Assembly: GCA_020636025.1 (NCBI GenBank)
Contig: JACJYQ010000008.1
Location: forward strand, 124,001-188,000
Source: Lewinellaceae bacterium
GTDB taxonomy: Bacteria; Bacteroidota; Bacteroidia; Chitinophagales; Saprospiraceae
Reading direction: 5' to 3'
DNA: 64,000 nt
Shown: piece after piece, positions 17,731 through 27,107 of the stretch
Layout: every line of letters begins with the position of its first letter
Numbering within the stretch: position 1 is the stretch's first letter
Made by a program: the position numbers and the translations under genes
The notes under the pieces: generated by a model
Seen by the model: the letters and a program-made list of their open reading frames with translations, nothing else
Databases searched by the model: none
Told to the model about the DNA's origin: nothing

Positions 17731-19221
17731 ATGAAAAACAATGAACAGATCCGCACCCTGGGGCAACTCAAAAAATCAGGTTACAAGCCTCGCTCTGTCA
17801 AAGATGAGCTTCGCAGCAACCTTATAGAGAAGATCAAACGCAAAGAGGAAGTATTTCCGGGCATTTTTGGCTTCGATGACACCGTCATTCCAGATGTGGA
17901 AAGAGCCATTTTAAGCCGCCATAACATATTATTGCTCGGACTTCGTGGTCAGGCAAAAACGCGTATCGCACGCATGCTCATCAACTTGCTGGATGAATCC
18001 ATTCCGGTGGTGGCTGGCAGCGAATTGAACGACGATCCAATGGCGCCCATTAGTCGCTGGGCAAAGGAGCTGATCGCCGAAAAAGGCGATGATACACCTG
18101 TGGAATGGCTGTCCAGAGAAGATCGTTATGTGGAAAAACTGGCCACACCGGATGTGAGCATTGCCGATCTCGTAGGCGATGTGGATCCGATCAAGGCCGC
18201 CAACTTACGCCTCCCCTATTCTGACGAGCGGGTTATCCATTTCGGATTGATCCCAAGGGCGCATCGCTGTCTGTTTGTGATCAATGAATTGCCCGATTTG
18301 CAGGCCAGAATTCAGGTTTCTCTGTTCAATGTGTTGCAGGAAGGAGATATGCAGATCAGGGGCTTTAAACTCAGATTGCCGCTTGATGTGGAATTTGTAT
18401 TTACTGCCAACCCGGAAGATTATACAAACCGGGGAAGCATCATTACACCGCTGAAAGACCGGATAGAAAGTCAGATCATGACCCACTATCCCGACAGCAT
18501 AGACATAGGCCGGAAAATCACCGAACAGGAAGCCAGGCTGAGTGAAGATCAACACGCTTCTGTGACTGTTCCGGAGATGCTCAAGAATCTGGTAGAAGAA
18601 ATTGCCTTCACCGCGCGCGACAGCGAATTTGTGGATCAGAAAAGTGGCGTAAGTGCCCGTTTGACGATTGCAGCATTTGAAAACCTGTGTTCCAGTGCTG
18701 AACGTCGCATGTTGCGGAACGCAGAAAAGAATGTTACTGCCAGGATCACCGATTTCTGGGGTGTGGTTCCTGCCATTACCGGTAAGGTGGAAATGGTATA
18801 CGAAGGAGAGCAGGAAGGAGCCTCAGCTGTAGCGCTGCACCTGATTGGACAGGCTGTCAGAACCGTTTTTCTGCAATATTTCCCCGACCCTAGCAGGTTA
18901 AAGCATGGTCAGGAACGCGACCCTTATGGTGTTATAAAAGCCTGGTTTTCTGCGGGAAACATGGTTGATCTGTATACCGACCTTCCAGCCAAGAAATTCC
19001 AGCAAGAACTCGACAAAGTAGCTGGTCTGAAAAAACTGGTGGAATCGGCTAACTTCGAAAAAGCTGAAATCTATACCTTTATGGAACTGGTGTTGCACGG
19101 GCTCTCCGAGTTTGATCTGCTGAGCAAGGAATTTATCCAGACCCGATGGGTATTTAAGGATCACCTCACCGGGAATATGGGTGATGACGATGATGACGAT
19201 ATGCGGGATTTATTTAATTAA
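17731..19221 (+). CDS. AAA ATPase of the MoxR / Mg-chelatase-I type
   Basis: 496 residues from ATG 17731 (the frame opens earlier but overlaps the divergent T9SS start). Walker A-like GLRGQAKT at 70-77; CLFVINELPDL is the Walker B-like strand with Asn-Glu in place of Asp-Glu; FVFTANPEDYTNRGSIITPLKDRI is the sensor-1/arginine-finger region typical of Mg-chelatase-like AAA proteins. The C-terminus ends in an acidic run (MGDDDDDDMRD). MoxR-type proteins usually act with a VWA-domain partner; none lies here. Probably a chaperone-like remodeller of unknown client. Confidence 0.85.
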   Translation: MKNNEQIRTLGQLKKSGYKPRSVKDELRSNLIEKIKRKEEVFPGIFGFDDTVIPDVERAILSRHNILLLGLRGQAKTRIARMLINLLDESIPVVAGSELNDDPMAPISRWAKELIAEKGDDTPVEWLSREDRYVEKLATPDVSIADLVGDVDPIKAANLRLPYSDERVIHFGLIPRAHRCLFVINELPDLQARIQVSLFNVLQEGDMQIRGFKLRLPLDVEFVFTANPEDYTNRGSIITPLKDRIESQIMTHYPDSIDIGRKITEQEARLSEDQHASVTVPEMLKNLVEEIAFTARDSEFVDQKSGVSARLTIAAFENLCSSAERRMLRNAEKNVTARITDFWGVVPAITGKVEMVYEGEQEGASAVALHLIGQAVRTVFLQYFPDPSRLKHGQERDPYGVIKAWFSAGNMVDLYTDLPAKKFQQELDKVAGLKKLVESANFEKAEIYTFMELVLHGLSEFDLLSKEFIQTRWVFKDHLTGNMGDDDDDDMRDLFN

Positions 19222-19271
19222 TCCCTGGAGCCGGCCGCCAATACATTTCTAACTATTCAAAACGGACTACC

Positions 19272-20096
19272 ATGTTTAGAAATCAACGAGGCGGCTTTCG
19301 CATCCCACCAACGCTTATCATCGGTGTTGTGATGGCTGGATTTGCACTCTGCAAATTTTACGGACAAAGCACTGTGAATGACATTACCGGCGAAACCCAA
19401 CACATCAGCATGACGCCGGAACAGGAGATTGCCATGGGGCTTCAAAGCGCTCCTCAAATGGCGAACGAGATGGGTGGATTAAGCAATAACCAACAGGCAA
19501 CGGCCATCGTAAAGCAAATTGGTCAGGATGTGGTGCAAAAATCAGCTGCCAGAAACACGCCGTACAAATACGATTTCCATTTGCTGGCCGATCCGCAAAC
19601 CATCAACGCCTTCGCGCTCCCCGGTGGACAAATATTCATTACCGAAGGACTGCTTATGCGCCTGACCAGTGACGGACAATCGCTGAACAAGCACATGCTT
19701 GCCGGAGTTTTGGGCCATGAAATCGGTCACGTAGTGGCTCGTCACAGCGCCGAAAAAATGGCCCAAATGGAACTCGCCCAGGGACTAACCGGTGCAGTCA
19801 CCATGGCTACCTACGATCCATCCAATCCGAATACCGGATACATCGCGCAGGCAGTAGCGAATATGATTCAATTGAAGTATGGTCGAGGCCAGGAACTACA
19901 AAGCGATAATCTGGGCGTACGTTTTATGCTCGAGGCTGGATATGACCCGGAGAAACTTATTGACGTAATGGAAATTCTGAAACAGGCATCAGGCCCAAAC
20001 CGTGTACCTGAATTCCAAAGCACACACCCGGATCCTGAGAACCGCAAAGAAGCCATTCAGCAAGCCATTCAGGAATGGAAAGGAAGGTTGAATTAA
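19272..20096 (+). CDS. M48-family zinc metalloprotease
   Basis: 274 residues. An N-terminal hydrophobic anchor (PPTLIIGVVMAGFALCKFYG) resembles a signal anchor or lipid-type leader. HEIGH at 149-153 (HExxH) and ELQSD at 208-212 (third ligand Glu) identify the M48 fold; AFALPGGQIFITEGLL precedes it as in LoiP/YggG-like and Oma1-like enzymes. The protease faces the periplasm and likely takes part in envelope quality control. Follows the AAA gene by 50 bases, so cotranscription is possible. Confidence 0.9.
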   Translation: MFRNQRGGFRIPPTLIIGVVMAGFALCKFYGQSTVNDITGETQHISMTPEQEIAMGLQSAPQMANEMGGLSNNQQATAIVKQIGQDVVQKSAARNTPYKYDFHLLADPQTINAFALPGGQIFITEGLLMRLTSDGQSLNKHMLAGVLGHEIGHVVARHSAEKMAQMELAQGLTGAVTMATYDPSNPNTGYIAQAVANMIQLKYGRGQELQSDNLGVRFMLEAGYDPEKLIDVMEILKQASGPNRVPEFQSTHPDPENRKEAIQQAIQEWKGRLN

Positions 20097-20240
20097 TTAG
20101 CTAATGTGCTAATTCGATAATTAGCTAATTCTTTAATGTGATAATGTGATAATTCGATAATTGGCTAATGCAGCAATTTGACAATGTGATAATTAACCAA
20201 ATATCATATTAGCTAATTATCACATTATCGAATTAGCTAA
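20097..20240. repeat. Word-built palindrome (GATAATT/GCTAATT words) between convergent genes
   Basis: The whole gap is made of GCTAATT, GATAATT and AATGTGATAAT words; the right part (about 20200-20240) is the reverse complement of parts of the left. Same vocabulary as 26009-26160 and 31014-31165. Likely a terminator-like structure. Confidence 0.8.
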
Positions 20241-21914
20241 TTAATTCTTATCAGGCCAAATATCTCTCGATAATTTGAAGGGGCGGTTGGCAACTTCCCA
20301 GGCGGTGTAAAAAGCCAGTTGGGCGCGCTTGGCCAGTGCTTCAAAATTAATTTTATCGGCAGTATCTGTTGGGCGGTGGTAGTCGGGGTGAGTGCCGTTG
20401 AAGAAAAAGATTGCCGGGATTCCTTTTTCTGCAAAGTTGTAGTGATCGCTTCTCTCATAATAGTGATTCGGATCATCCTTGGCATTGTAGCGATAATCGA
20501 GCTCTAGTTTTGTGTGTTCGAAATTTTGCGCCTCATTAATTTTATGAAGATCGGTACTGATCCTGTCTGCTCCGATCACATATACATAGTCGGGGTTGTC
20601 TGCATGACGTTCATCTACTCTCCCGATCATATCAATGTTTACGTCTACAACGGTTTTATCGAGTGGGAAAAGCGGGAATTCCGTGTAGTATTTTGAGCCT
20701 AGAAGACCTTTTTCTTCACCGCTCACCAACATGCATACAACCGTTCTTTTTGGGCCAATACCTTTGTCTTTTGCCGCCTGGAATGCACGGGCGATTTCAA
20801 TTACACCTGATGTGCCGCTCGCATTATCATCAGCGCCGTTGTATATAACGGTGCTGTCTGCCATGCCCAGGTGATCATAGTGGGCTGTTACAAACACGTA
20901 TTCTTTTTTTAAAACAGAGTCAGTACCCTCGATCACAGCCAGTACATTGGAGCCTTTAAGCTCTTTGGTAACTTTCGCGAGACGAACTTCTACCTTACTT
21001 TTTATTTTAACCGGCTTGAATTTTTTCCCGTTTCGCAGATCTGAAAATTCATTTTCCGCTTTTCCGGCTTTTTTACCCAGGATCGCATCTGCCGTGCTTT
21101 GAGAGAGGAACAAGCAGTTGATTAGGTCATTGGCGTCTGTACCCATGAAATTACCTTCCGGTTTCCAGCCATAAGTAGATATCTGTTGTCTGTTTTTCTT
21201 TACACTTTCCTCGAAATTCGGGTCAATGATAAATACCATAGTCGCCCCTTTGTCTTTCGCCAGTTTTACTTTTTTCCTCCAGTTTAAAGACCAACTTGTG
21301 CGAAACTCGGTACCAGTAATCAATGAATTACCCTTTGTATCCAAAGGTTCTCCATCGTAGAAAATCACTGCCTTGCCGCGAACATCGGCCTTTTCATAGT
21401 CGTTGTATTTTGCGTCTTCAATGCCATATCCAACAAAAACCAGGTCTTTTATGCTTGTCTTAGGTGCATCACTGGTTAAGGCAGGATATACATAAAAATC
21501 TGAGCGGTTTCTGAACTCCTGCGTCCCTACTACCAGGCCAATATCTGACCAGGAGGTTTTTCTCAGTAAAATATTTTGGAAATAGGAATTTCGATCAGCT
21601 TTGGCTGCAATACCCGCTTGTTTGAATTGACTCGCTATAAAATCGGCGGCTTTCCATTGTCCAGGTTCTCCGGTTTCCCGGCCCTGAAGTGTGTCGGATG
21701 CCAAAACATCCAACAAGGCTTTCAGGTCACTTGCTTTGATGTCGTTTGCAAAAGGCGTCGCATCTGCCAAATCGTAGTGGCGCTGAAAGCCTTTGCCTTC
21801 CCCTGTGTAGGAAGTATTCGTATCATTTTCATATCCGGCGTTTCTATTCCCGTCAACTTGTGCAGACAGGCTAAGTGCCAGAAACAAAGAGCATATCAAT
21901 AATTTGAATTTCAT
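20241..21914 (-). CDS. M28-family aminopeptidase with PA domain
   Basis: 557 residues with signal peptide (MKFKLLICSLFLALSLSAQ). A PA-like insert at about 130-280 (VFVGYGIEDAKYNDYEKADVRGKAVIFYDG) is followed by the M28 zinc-peptidase motifs: VFVTAHYDHLG, NGADDNASGTSGV, VSGEEKGLLGS, DMIGR, and HPDYHRPTDTADKI. Secreted or periplasmic aminopeptidase that trims peptides. Convergent with the M48 gene. Confidence 0.93.
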   Translation of the reverse strand: MKFKLLICSLFLALSLSAQVDGNRNAGYENDTNTSYTGEGKGFQRHYDLADATPFANDIKASDLKALLDVLASDTLQGRETGEPGQWKAADFIASQFKQAGIAAKADRNSYFQNILLRKTSWSDIGLVVGTQEFRNRSDFYVYPALTSDAPKTSIKDLVFVGYGIEDAKYNDYEKADVRGKAVIFYDGEPLDTKGNSLITGTEFRTSWSLNWRKKVKLAKDKGATMVFIIDPNFEESVKKNRQQISTYGWKPEGNFMGTDANDLINCLFLSQSTADAILGKKAGKAENEFSDLRNGKKFKPVKIKSKVEVRLAKVTKELKGSNVLAVIEGTDSVLKKEYVFVTAHYDHLGMADSTVIYNGADDNASGTSGVIEIARAFQAAKDKGIGPKRTVVCMLVSGEEKGLLGSKYYTEFPLFPLDKTVVDVNIDMIGRVDERHADNPDYVYVIGADRISTDLHKINEAQNFEHTKLELDYRYNAKDDPNHYYERSDHYNFAEKGIPAIFFFNGTHPDYHRPTDTADKINFEALAKRAQLAFYTAWEVANRPFKLSRDIWPDKN

Positions 21915-22159
21915 AAAATGTACATTTAATTGAATAGGCCTAAAAAAGACCCTTTTTAGAACTTGCTGAAAAGCGAGGCAATTTTATTGCCAATCCTGCA
22001 AATTTTTCAAGAAATAAGCCGAATGCATTCCATTTAACGCTAAGAAACAAATCAGGATACCTGCAGAGTCCGAAAAACCATACAAATATCCTGATTGTAC
22101 TCTGGTAAAACAGCATGATAAACAGTTGAACAACAGGCATGTTCATCAATAAGCCATGA

Positions 22160-22588
22160 TCAACATGCGATCTTGTTTACCCTTCCTGCATGCCGGCCTC
22201 CTTCAAAAGCCGTATTTATAAATATGCGCACCATGGCTTGCGCCAAAATCTCGGTTACAAAGCGGGCCGGCAAAGCAATGACGTTGGCATCATTGTGCTG
22301 ACGAGCCAGTGCAGCCAATTCCTCAGTCCAGCAAATAGCACATCTGATCCCTGCGTGTTTATTGGCGGCCATGGCAACTCCGTTTCCACTACCACAAATC
22401 AATACCCCTTTTTCTGCCTGGCCACTCTCAACAGCCTCGGCAACCGGGTGGGCAAAATCAGGATAATCAACAGAATCTGCCGAGTGGGTACCGAAGTCAA
22501 GCACCATGTGCCCTTGTGACTGCAACATGGCGATGATGCCTTCTTTATAGGGAAATCCTGCGTGATCGCATCCAATGGCAATTTTCAT
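22160..22588 (-). CDS. rpiB: Ribose-5-phosphate isomerase B
   Basis: 142 residues, family length. MKIAIGCDHAGFPYKE, DFGTHSADSVDYPDFAHPVAEAV (active-site Asp/His region), GVLICGSGNGVAMAANKHAGIRCAICW, ARQHNDANVIALPARF. Interconverts ribose-5-P and ribulose-5-P in the pentose-phosphate pathway. The catalytic Cys is at the ICGSGNG motif. 35 bases downstream of the hexosephosphate mutase gene, same strand, so probably one sugar-phosphate operon. The 245 bases between this gene and the M28 gene show no gene. Confidence 0.95.
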   Translation of the reverse strand: MKIAIGCDHAGFPYKEGIIAMLQSQGHMVLDFGTHSADSVDYPDFAHPVAEAVESGQAEKGVLICGSGNGVAMAANKHAGIRCAICWTEELAALARQHNDANVIALPARFVTEILAQAMVRIFINTAFEGGRHAGRVNKIAC

Positions 22589-22623
22589 AGTATGTACTTT
22601 TTAGATCGGTTAAACAGGAATAT

Positions 22624-24027
22624 TTACAGAATTGTTGATCTGGCAGCATCCAGCATGATGCGGCATTCATCCAAACTCGGTGACTGGGCATATACACGCA
22701 AAACCGGTTCCGTACCACTGGCCCGGATCATCACCCATTTTTCATCGCCAAACTGGAATTTCCAGCCATCCAGATCATCCACAGATTTGATTTTGTAATT
22801 GCCAAAAGCTGTATAGCTACGAGCATTGCACATTTTGATTACTTGCTGCTTTTGTTCTTCCGTAATATGTAAATCGTCGCGATCGAAAGCAACGGCGCCT
22901 ACTTCCTTGTACACTTCTTCCACAAGACCTTTTAGTGTTTTTCCGGTTTTCGCCATAAACTCAAATACCAGCAAGCCCATCCAAACTCCGTCGCGCTCCG
23001 GAATATGCCCTTTTACAGCCAAGCCCCCCGACTCCTCACCACCTACCAAGACATCTTCCTTGGTCATGATCTCTGCAATGTATTTGAAACCAACTTTGGT
23101 GATTTCATATGGAAGACCAAATTTCTCGGCCATCTTTTTCATCTTGTCGGTTACGGAAAAAGTAAATACCACTTTACCGTTCATGCCTTTATATTTGTGT
23201 AGATACAACAACAAGATCAGCAATAGGTGGTGGCTATCCACGAAGTTTCCATCCTCGTCGTACATGCCAATACGGTCAGCATCACCATCGTTGGCTAGTC
23301 CGGCAGTGATCTTCGGGTTTCTTTTGATGGTTTCGCTAAGTAGTCCCAGGTTACGATGTATTGGCTCCGGCGCCTGGCCATGCATGCCGGGATTATTGTC
23401 GCAATGCAGAAATACACAACGTGGTAGTAATTTTTTAACAGCGTTTTGACCTGCACCATACATGGCATCGTAGGCTATTTTGCCTGCAGCCGACTTGATC
23501 AGTTTCAGATCAAAATTCTGGCGGGCATGTCTGAGATATAGTTTCTCCAGATCAGCTTCCTTCAGCAGATTTTTCTCTCTAAGTTCACTAAATGATGGCA
23601 ATTCCTTCAAACTGCAAACATCAGGAATCAGTTTTTCCACCTCTGCAATATCTGATGGAATCATTGGTCCGCCATAAGCTGCTTTTAGTTTGAAGCCATT
23701 GTATGACGGCGGATTGTGGCTGGCTGTAATCACGATACCAAGACTGGCTTTTAATTTAACCACACCAAAACTCACCATGGGTGTACTCACAAATCCTGCG
23801 CTGGCGATATGGCATTGTATGTTATAGGCACCCAGCACCTGAGCCGTTGTGGAAGCAAACAGTAATCCGCCAAAACGGCAATCGAAGCCAATCACGGCTT
23901 TTTTCATTTTGTGTTGCTTCATAAACAATGCGGTGGCTTCTGCCACGCGCTTTACGTTTTCTACCGTATAATCATCGGCGATAATTGCCCGCCAACCATC
24001 TGTGCCAAATTTGATAGGTGTTGCCAT
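22624..24027 (-). CDS. Phosphoglucomutase/phosphomannomutase family protein
   Basis: 467 residues with all four motifs of the alpha-D-phosphohexomutase family: active-site Ser loop GIVITASHNPPSYNGFKLK, Mg loop LANDGDADRIGMYD, sugar loop VGGEESGG, phosphate loop RASGTEPVLRVY. Moves phosphate between C1 and C6 of hexose phosphates. Sequence does not decide glucose against mannose or glucosamine; the SHNPPSYNG form argues against GlmM. Confidence 0.93.
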   Translation of the reverse strand: MATPIKFGTDGWRAIIADDYTVENVKRVAEATALFMKQHKMKKAVIGFDCRFGGLLFASTTAQVLGAYNIQCHIASAGFVSTPMVSFGVVKLKASLGIVITASHNPPSYNGFKLKAAYGGPMIPSDIAEVEKLIPDVCSLKELPSFSELREKNLLKEADLEKLYLRHARQNFDLKLIKSAAGKIAYDAMYGAGQNAVKKLLPRCVFLHCDNNPGMHGQAPEPIHRNLGLLSETIKRNPKITAGLANDGDADRIGMYDEDGNFVDSHHLLLILLLYLHKYKGMNGKVVFTFSVTDKMKKMAEKFGLPYEITKVGFKYIAEIMTKEDVLVGGEESGGLAVKGHIPERDGVWMGLLVFEFMAKTGKTLKGLVEEVYKEVGAVAFDRDDLHITEEQKQQVIKMCNARSYTAFGNYKIKSVDDLDGWKFQFGDEKWVMIRASGTEPVLRVYAQSPSLDECRIMLDAARSTIL

Positions 24028-24224
24028 ACTTTGCAGTGATTAATTGATTTAGTGAACTGATTGATGTTATGACTAATCCAGGTTTTGAAGCCTTCCAGCT
24101 TGTCAAATTCTGTGAAAGAAAGCTGTCATCACAAAGGCAAAATTATTTTTTCAAGCCGTACTTTCGTTGCTCCTTTCCTGAAAATCATAAATTTAATATC
24201 CGTTCCGGAAAATTACCCGCTAAA

Positions 24225-24872
24225 TTGAAGGATACTTACAAACAAAAAGGCATGCGGAAGCGCATGGTGGAGTCTCTGCGCAGACGAGGCATCGAGGATG
24301 AAGCCGTGCTTACGGCCATGGCTGCCGTGCCAAGACATTTTTTTCTGGAAAAGGATTTTGAAGATCACGCATACGAGGACAAGCCATTTCCCATCGGATG
24401 CGAGCAAACCATTTCCCAGCCATTTACAGTAGCCTACCAGACGGCCATGCTCAATATTCAAAATGGTGATAAAGTACTGGAGATAGGTACCGGTTCGGGC
24501 TACCAGGCAGCTATATTATCGGTTTTGGGAGCTAAGGTGTATACCGTGGAAAGACAGGAAATGCTGTATTTCAGATCCAAGGTCTTACTTGCAGAACTCG
24601 GCTTCAGAACGGTGCATTGTTTTTTCCGAGATGGCACTAAAGGTCTGCCTGAGTATGCTCCATTTACAAAAATATTGGCAACGGCAGGGGCAACCGGAAT
24701 TCCGGAGCCTTTGAAAGCACAATTGGCCATTGGTGGAATCCTGGTGATTCCCGTAGGTAATCAGGTACAAAAAATGTTGAAAATCACCCGTTTATCAGAA
24801 ACCGAGTTTAAAGAAGAAGCCTTTGATAATTTCAGATTTGTGCCATTTCTGGGGGGCATTGAGAAGGCATAA
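24225..24872 (+). CDS. pcm: Protein-L-isoaspartate O-methyltransferase
   Basis: 215 residues from a TTG at 24225, chosen because LKDTYKQKGMRKRMVESLRRRGI aligns with the usual Bacteroidota PCMT start; the next ATG is at 24252 and the frame also opens at an ATG at 24069 with an unconserved leader. SAM-binding motif I is VLEIGTGSGYQAAILSVLG; VPRHFF and IGCEQTISQPFTVAYQTAML are PCMT hallmarks. Repairs isoaspartyl residues in aged proteins. Convergent with the HTH gene, stops 2 bases apart. Confidence 0.92.
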   Translation: MKDTYKQKGMRKRMVESLRRRGIEDEAVLTAMAAVPRHFFLEKDFEDHAYEDKPFPIGCEQTISQPFTVAYQTAMLNIQNGDKVLEIGTGSGYQAAILSVLGAKVYTVERQEMLYFRSKVLLAELGFRTVHCFFRDGTKGLPEYAPFTKILATAGATGIPEPLKAQLAIGGILVIPVGNQVQKMLKITRLSETEFKEEAFDNFRFVPFLGGIEKA

Positions 24873-24874
24873 AT

Positions 24875-25180
24875 TCAATCGTCTCGCCCTACCCTGATCA
24901 TTTGTTCCAGCGCATCCAGGTGAGCATGAAATGCGTCACGTCCTTCTTCAGTCGCCTGATAAGTTGTTTGTGGCCTTCGTCCAATGAATACTTTGTTGAA
25001 CAGGATGTATCCTTGATTTTCCAATGGTTTCAAATGACTGGCCAGGTTACCGTCGGTTAGTTCCAGCGCATTGCGAAGCGTGTTGTAATCCACCATTTCA
25101 TTGGTCACAAGCAGGGCCATAATTCCCATTCGATTGCGATGATCAAAAGCAGGGTTAATCTTGGCAAGAATATCTTTCAT
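24875..25180 (-). CDS. Winged-helix transcriptional regulator (HTH_34 type)
   Basis: 101 residues. INPAFDHRNRMGIMALLVTNEMVDYNTLRNALELTDGNLASHLKPLENQGYI is a winged helix with the TDGNLASHL recognition helix typical of the ArsR-like HTH_34 group; IGRRPQTTYQATEEGRDAFHAHL is the wing and dimer helix. Target unknown. The rlmB gene is divergent, 90 bases away, so this intergenic region probably holds both promoters. Confidence 0.88.
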   Translation of the reverse strand: MKDILAKINPAFDHRNRMGIMALLVTNEMVDYNTLRNALELTDGNLASHLKPLENQGYILFNKVFIGRRPQTTYQATEEGRDAFHAHLDALEQMIRVGRDD

Positions 25181-25270
25181 ACTTCAGAACGCGATGGAAT
25201 ACTTTGAATAGCAAAGTTATTTCCAAAACAGAATGACACAGCATTTAATAAAGCGTAATTTTGAGCCGAA

Positions 25271-26008
25271 ATGGACAAAAATCTGATTTACGGTCACCAC
25301 CCGGTTGTAGAAGCCATACGCGCAGGCAAATCTGTGGAAAAAGTATTTTTCCAACAGGGAGAACGCGGTGAAATGGAAAAGGAGATCCGGCACCTCACGA
25401 AGGAATACGGCATCACGCTGCAGGTAGTGCCAAAAGATAAACTCAATCGCATGGTAAAAGGTCAACATCAGGGAGTGGTGGCTTACCTGGCGCTTGTTGA
25501 ATATCAATCCCTGGAAGATGTTTTGCCTTTTGTTTTTGAATCGGGAGAAGTGCCGCTTTTGGTTATGCTCGACAGCGTAACCGATGTACGCAATTTCGGG
25601 GCAATCTGCCGCTCAGCTGAATGTGCCGGCGCCCATGCCGTCATAGTTCCACAATCTGGCTCGGCCCTGGCCAATGAAGAAGCCATGAAAGCTTCTGCCG
25701 GAGCTTTGTCTCGCATTCGAATATGTCGGGTGAGAAGTCTGTTCAGCACGCTGGAGTGGCTTCAGGAATGTGGCGTTCAGGTAGTAGCTACCGCCCTAAG
25801 CGATAGGGCTATTCCTTTGTATGAGGCAGACATGAGTGTCCCAACTGCCATTCTCATGGGCTCCGAAGGCGATGGCGTTCACCCCAAACTGTTGAAAATG
25901 TCCGATCAGGTTGTGAAAATCCCTCAGGCAACAGATTTTGATTCGTATAATGTGAGCGTGGCTGCCGGGATTGTGTTGTATGAAGCCTTAAGACAAAGGG
26001 TTAATTAG
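25271..26008 (+). CDS. rlmB: 23S rRNA (guanosine-2'-O-)-methyltransferase RlmB, SpoU family
   Basis: 245 residues. Substrate-binding N-domain (LIYGHHPVVEAIRAGKSVEKVFFQQG) then the SPOUT motifs: LDSVTDVRNFGAICRSAECAGAHAVIVP (motif 1), ILMGSEGDGV (motif 2), VKIPQATDFDSYNVSVAAGIVLYEALRQR (motif 3). Methylates the 2'-O of G2251-equivalent in 23S rRNA. A family relative such as TrmH-like cannot be excluded but the N-domain favours RlmB. Confidence 0.93.
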   Translation: MDKNLIYGHHPVVEAIRAGKSVEKVFFQQGERGEMEKEIRHLTKEYGITLQVVPKDKLNRMVKGQHQGVVAYLALVEYQSLEDVLPFVFESGEVPLLVMLDSVTDVRNFGAICRSAECAGAHAVIVPQSGSALANEEAMKASAGALSRIRICRVRSLFSTLEWLQECGVQVVATALSDRAIPLYEADMSVPTAILMGSEGDGVHPKLLKMSDQVVKIPQATDFDSYNVSVAAGIVLYEALRQRVN

Positions 26009-26160
26009 CTAATTTGATAATGTGATAATTAGCTAATTCGATAATGATTTATAAATCAATTAATTATAAAATTACAATAAGTGATTTTGTTGCATTAAAA
26101 GAACTGACAAAGTGAATTTCATTAGCTAATTATCACATTAGCTAATTATCGAATTCCTTC
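26009..26160. repeat. Word-built palindrome (GCTAATT/GATAAT words) between convergent genes
   Basis: Outer arms (about 26005-26045 and 26120-26155) are inverted copies made of GCTAATT, GATAATG and GATAATT words. The centre is AT-rich with no gene. Same vocabulary as 20097-20240. Confidence 0.8.
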
Positions 26161-26163
26161 ACT

Positions 26164-27105
26164 CTATCTTGCAAAGATCCGGTAACAATAATGCACTTTG
26201 TCATTCCGAAAATCCGGGGGAATGGTTTGTTTGGTAATGTCCTGAATGTTTTCTGATTTGATGCCGGAATCATCCAGTTTGAATTTACGGTAGTTGGTGG
26301 AGAACCAAATTTCGGCGCCGGGAGCGCAAATCATCAGAGCCTGATTGATGATCCAAACATGATCACGCTGAGTATCCAGGGTGCCTTCCATTCTTTTGCT
26401 GTTTGAAAAGGTCGGCGGATCAATGACAATTAGATCGAAATCCCGATCGGTTGGATCCTTTAGCCATTGAAGCACATCAGCTTGTAAAAGCTTATGGTTC
26501 TCTCCGTCAAAGCCGTTAAGCACCAAATTTCTGTCGGCCCATTGGAGGTAGGTGTTGCTCATGTCGACAGTCAAGGTTTCGGAGGCGCCACCTGCAGCGG
26601 CGTATACCGAAAATGAGCCTGTGTAGGCAAACAGATTGAGCACTTTTTTCCCTTCCGCATTTTCCCTAACCATTTGACGGGTGATGCGGTGGTCAAGAAA
26701 CAAGCCTACATCCAGATAGTCGCTGGGATTGATGATAAATTTCAGGCTGTTTTCCCGAACGATGAATTCTCCACCCTGACGGGCAAACCTGTTGTATTGC
26801 TGTGAGCCTTTTTGTCGCTGACGGAATTTCAGATAAATGCTGTCTGTATGAACTTCCAGCACTGCCGAGATGATCTCCAGACAGTCGGCAAGCCACTGGG
26901 CATGCTCGGCTTCCTCCATGCCATGATTCCGTTCGTATTCAGAAACATGCACAAGGTTTTCATACAGATCTATGGCAAGTGGAGTGCCTGGAATATCATT
27001 ATCATACAAGCGGTAGCATTGAACCCCTACCCTTCTTGCCCATTTACCCAGGTGTTTGCGGTTTTTGGCTAGACGGTTGTGAAATGGTTCCAGTTTGGCA
27101 TTCAT
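26164..27105 (-). CDS. RlmK/RlmL-C-type class I rRNA methyltransferase
   Basis: 313 residues. VGLFLDHRITRQMVRENAEGKKVLNLFAYTGSFSVYAAAGGA is motif I of RlmK-like enzymes, LTVDMSNTYLQWADRNLVLNG the next strand, VIDPPTFSNSKRM the catalytic DPPxF loop. In E. coli the same module is the C-terminal half of RlmKL and makes m7G2069 in 23S rRNA; here it stands alone, so a related target is inferred. The start lies 2 bases after the nusB stop: a two-gene operon of RNA functions. Confidence 0.88.
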   Translation of the reverse strand: MNAKLEPFHNRLAKNRKHLGKWARRVGVQCYRLYDNDIPGTPLAIDLYENLVHVSEYERNHGMEEAEHAQWLADCLEIISAVLEVHTDSIYLKFRQRQKGSQQYNRFARQGGEFIVRENSLKFIINPSDYLDVGLFLDHRITRQMVRENAEGKKVLNLFAYTGSFSVYAAAGGASETLTVDMSNTYLQWADRNLVLNGFDGENHKLLQADVLQWLKDPTDRDFDLIVIDPPTFSNSKRMEGTLDTQRDHVWIINQALMICAPGAEIWFSTNYRKFKLDDSGIKSENIQDITKQTIPPDFRNDKVHYCYRIFAR

Positions 27106-27107
27106 GA

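Noticed and set aside
21940..22149. 69-codon minus-strand frame between the M28 peptidase and rpiB
   Set aside because: No recognisable domain, no ribosome site or coupling; composition like non-coding DNA.
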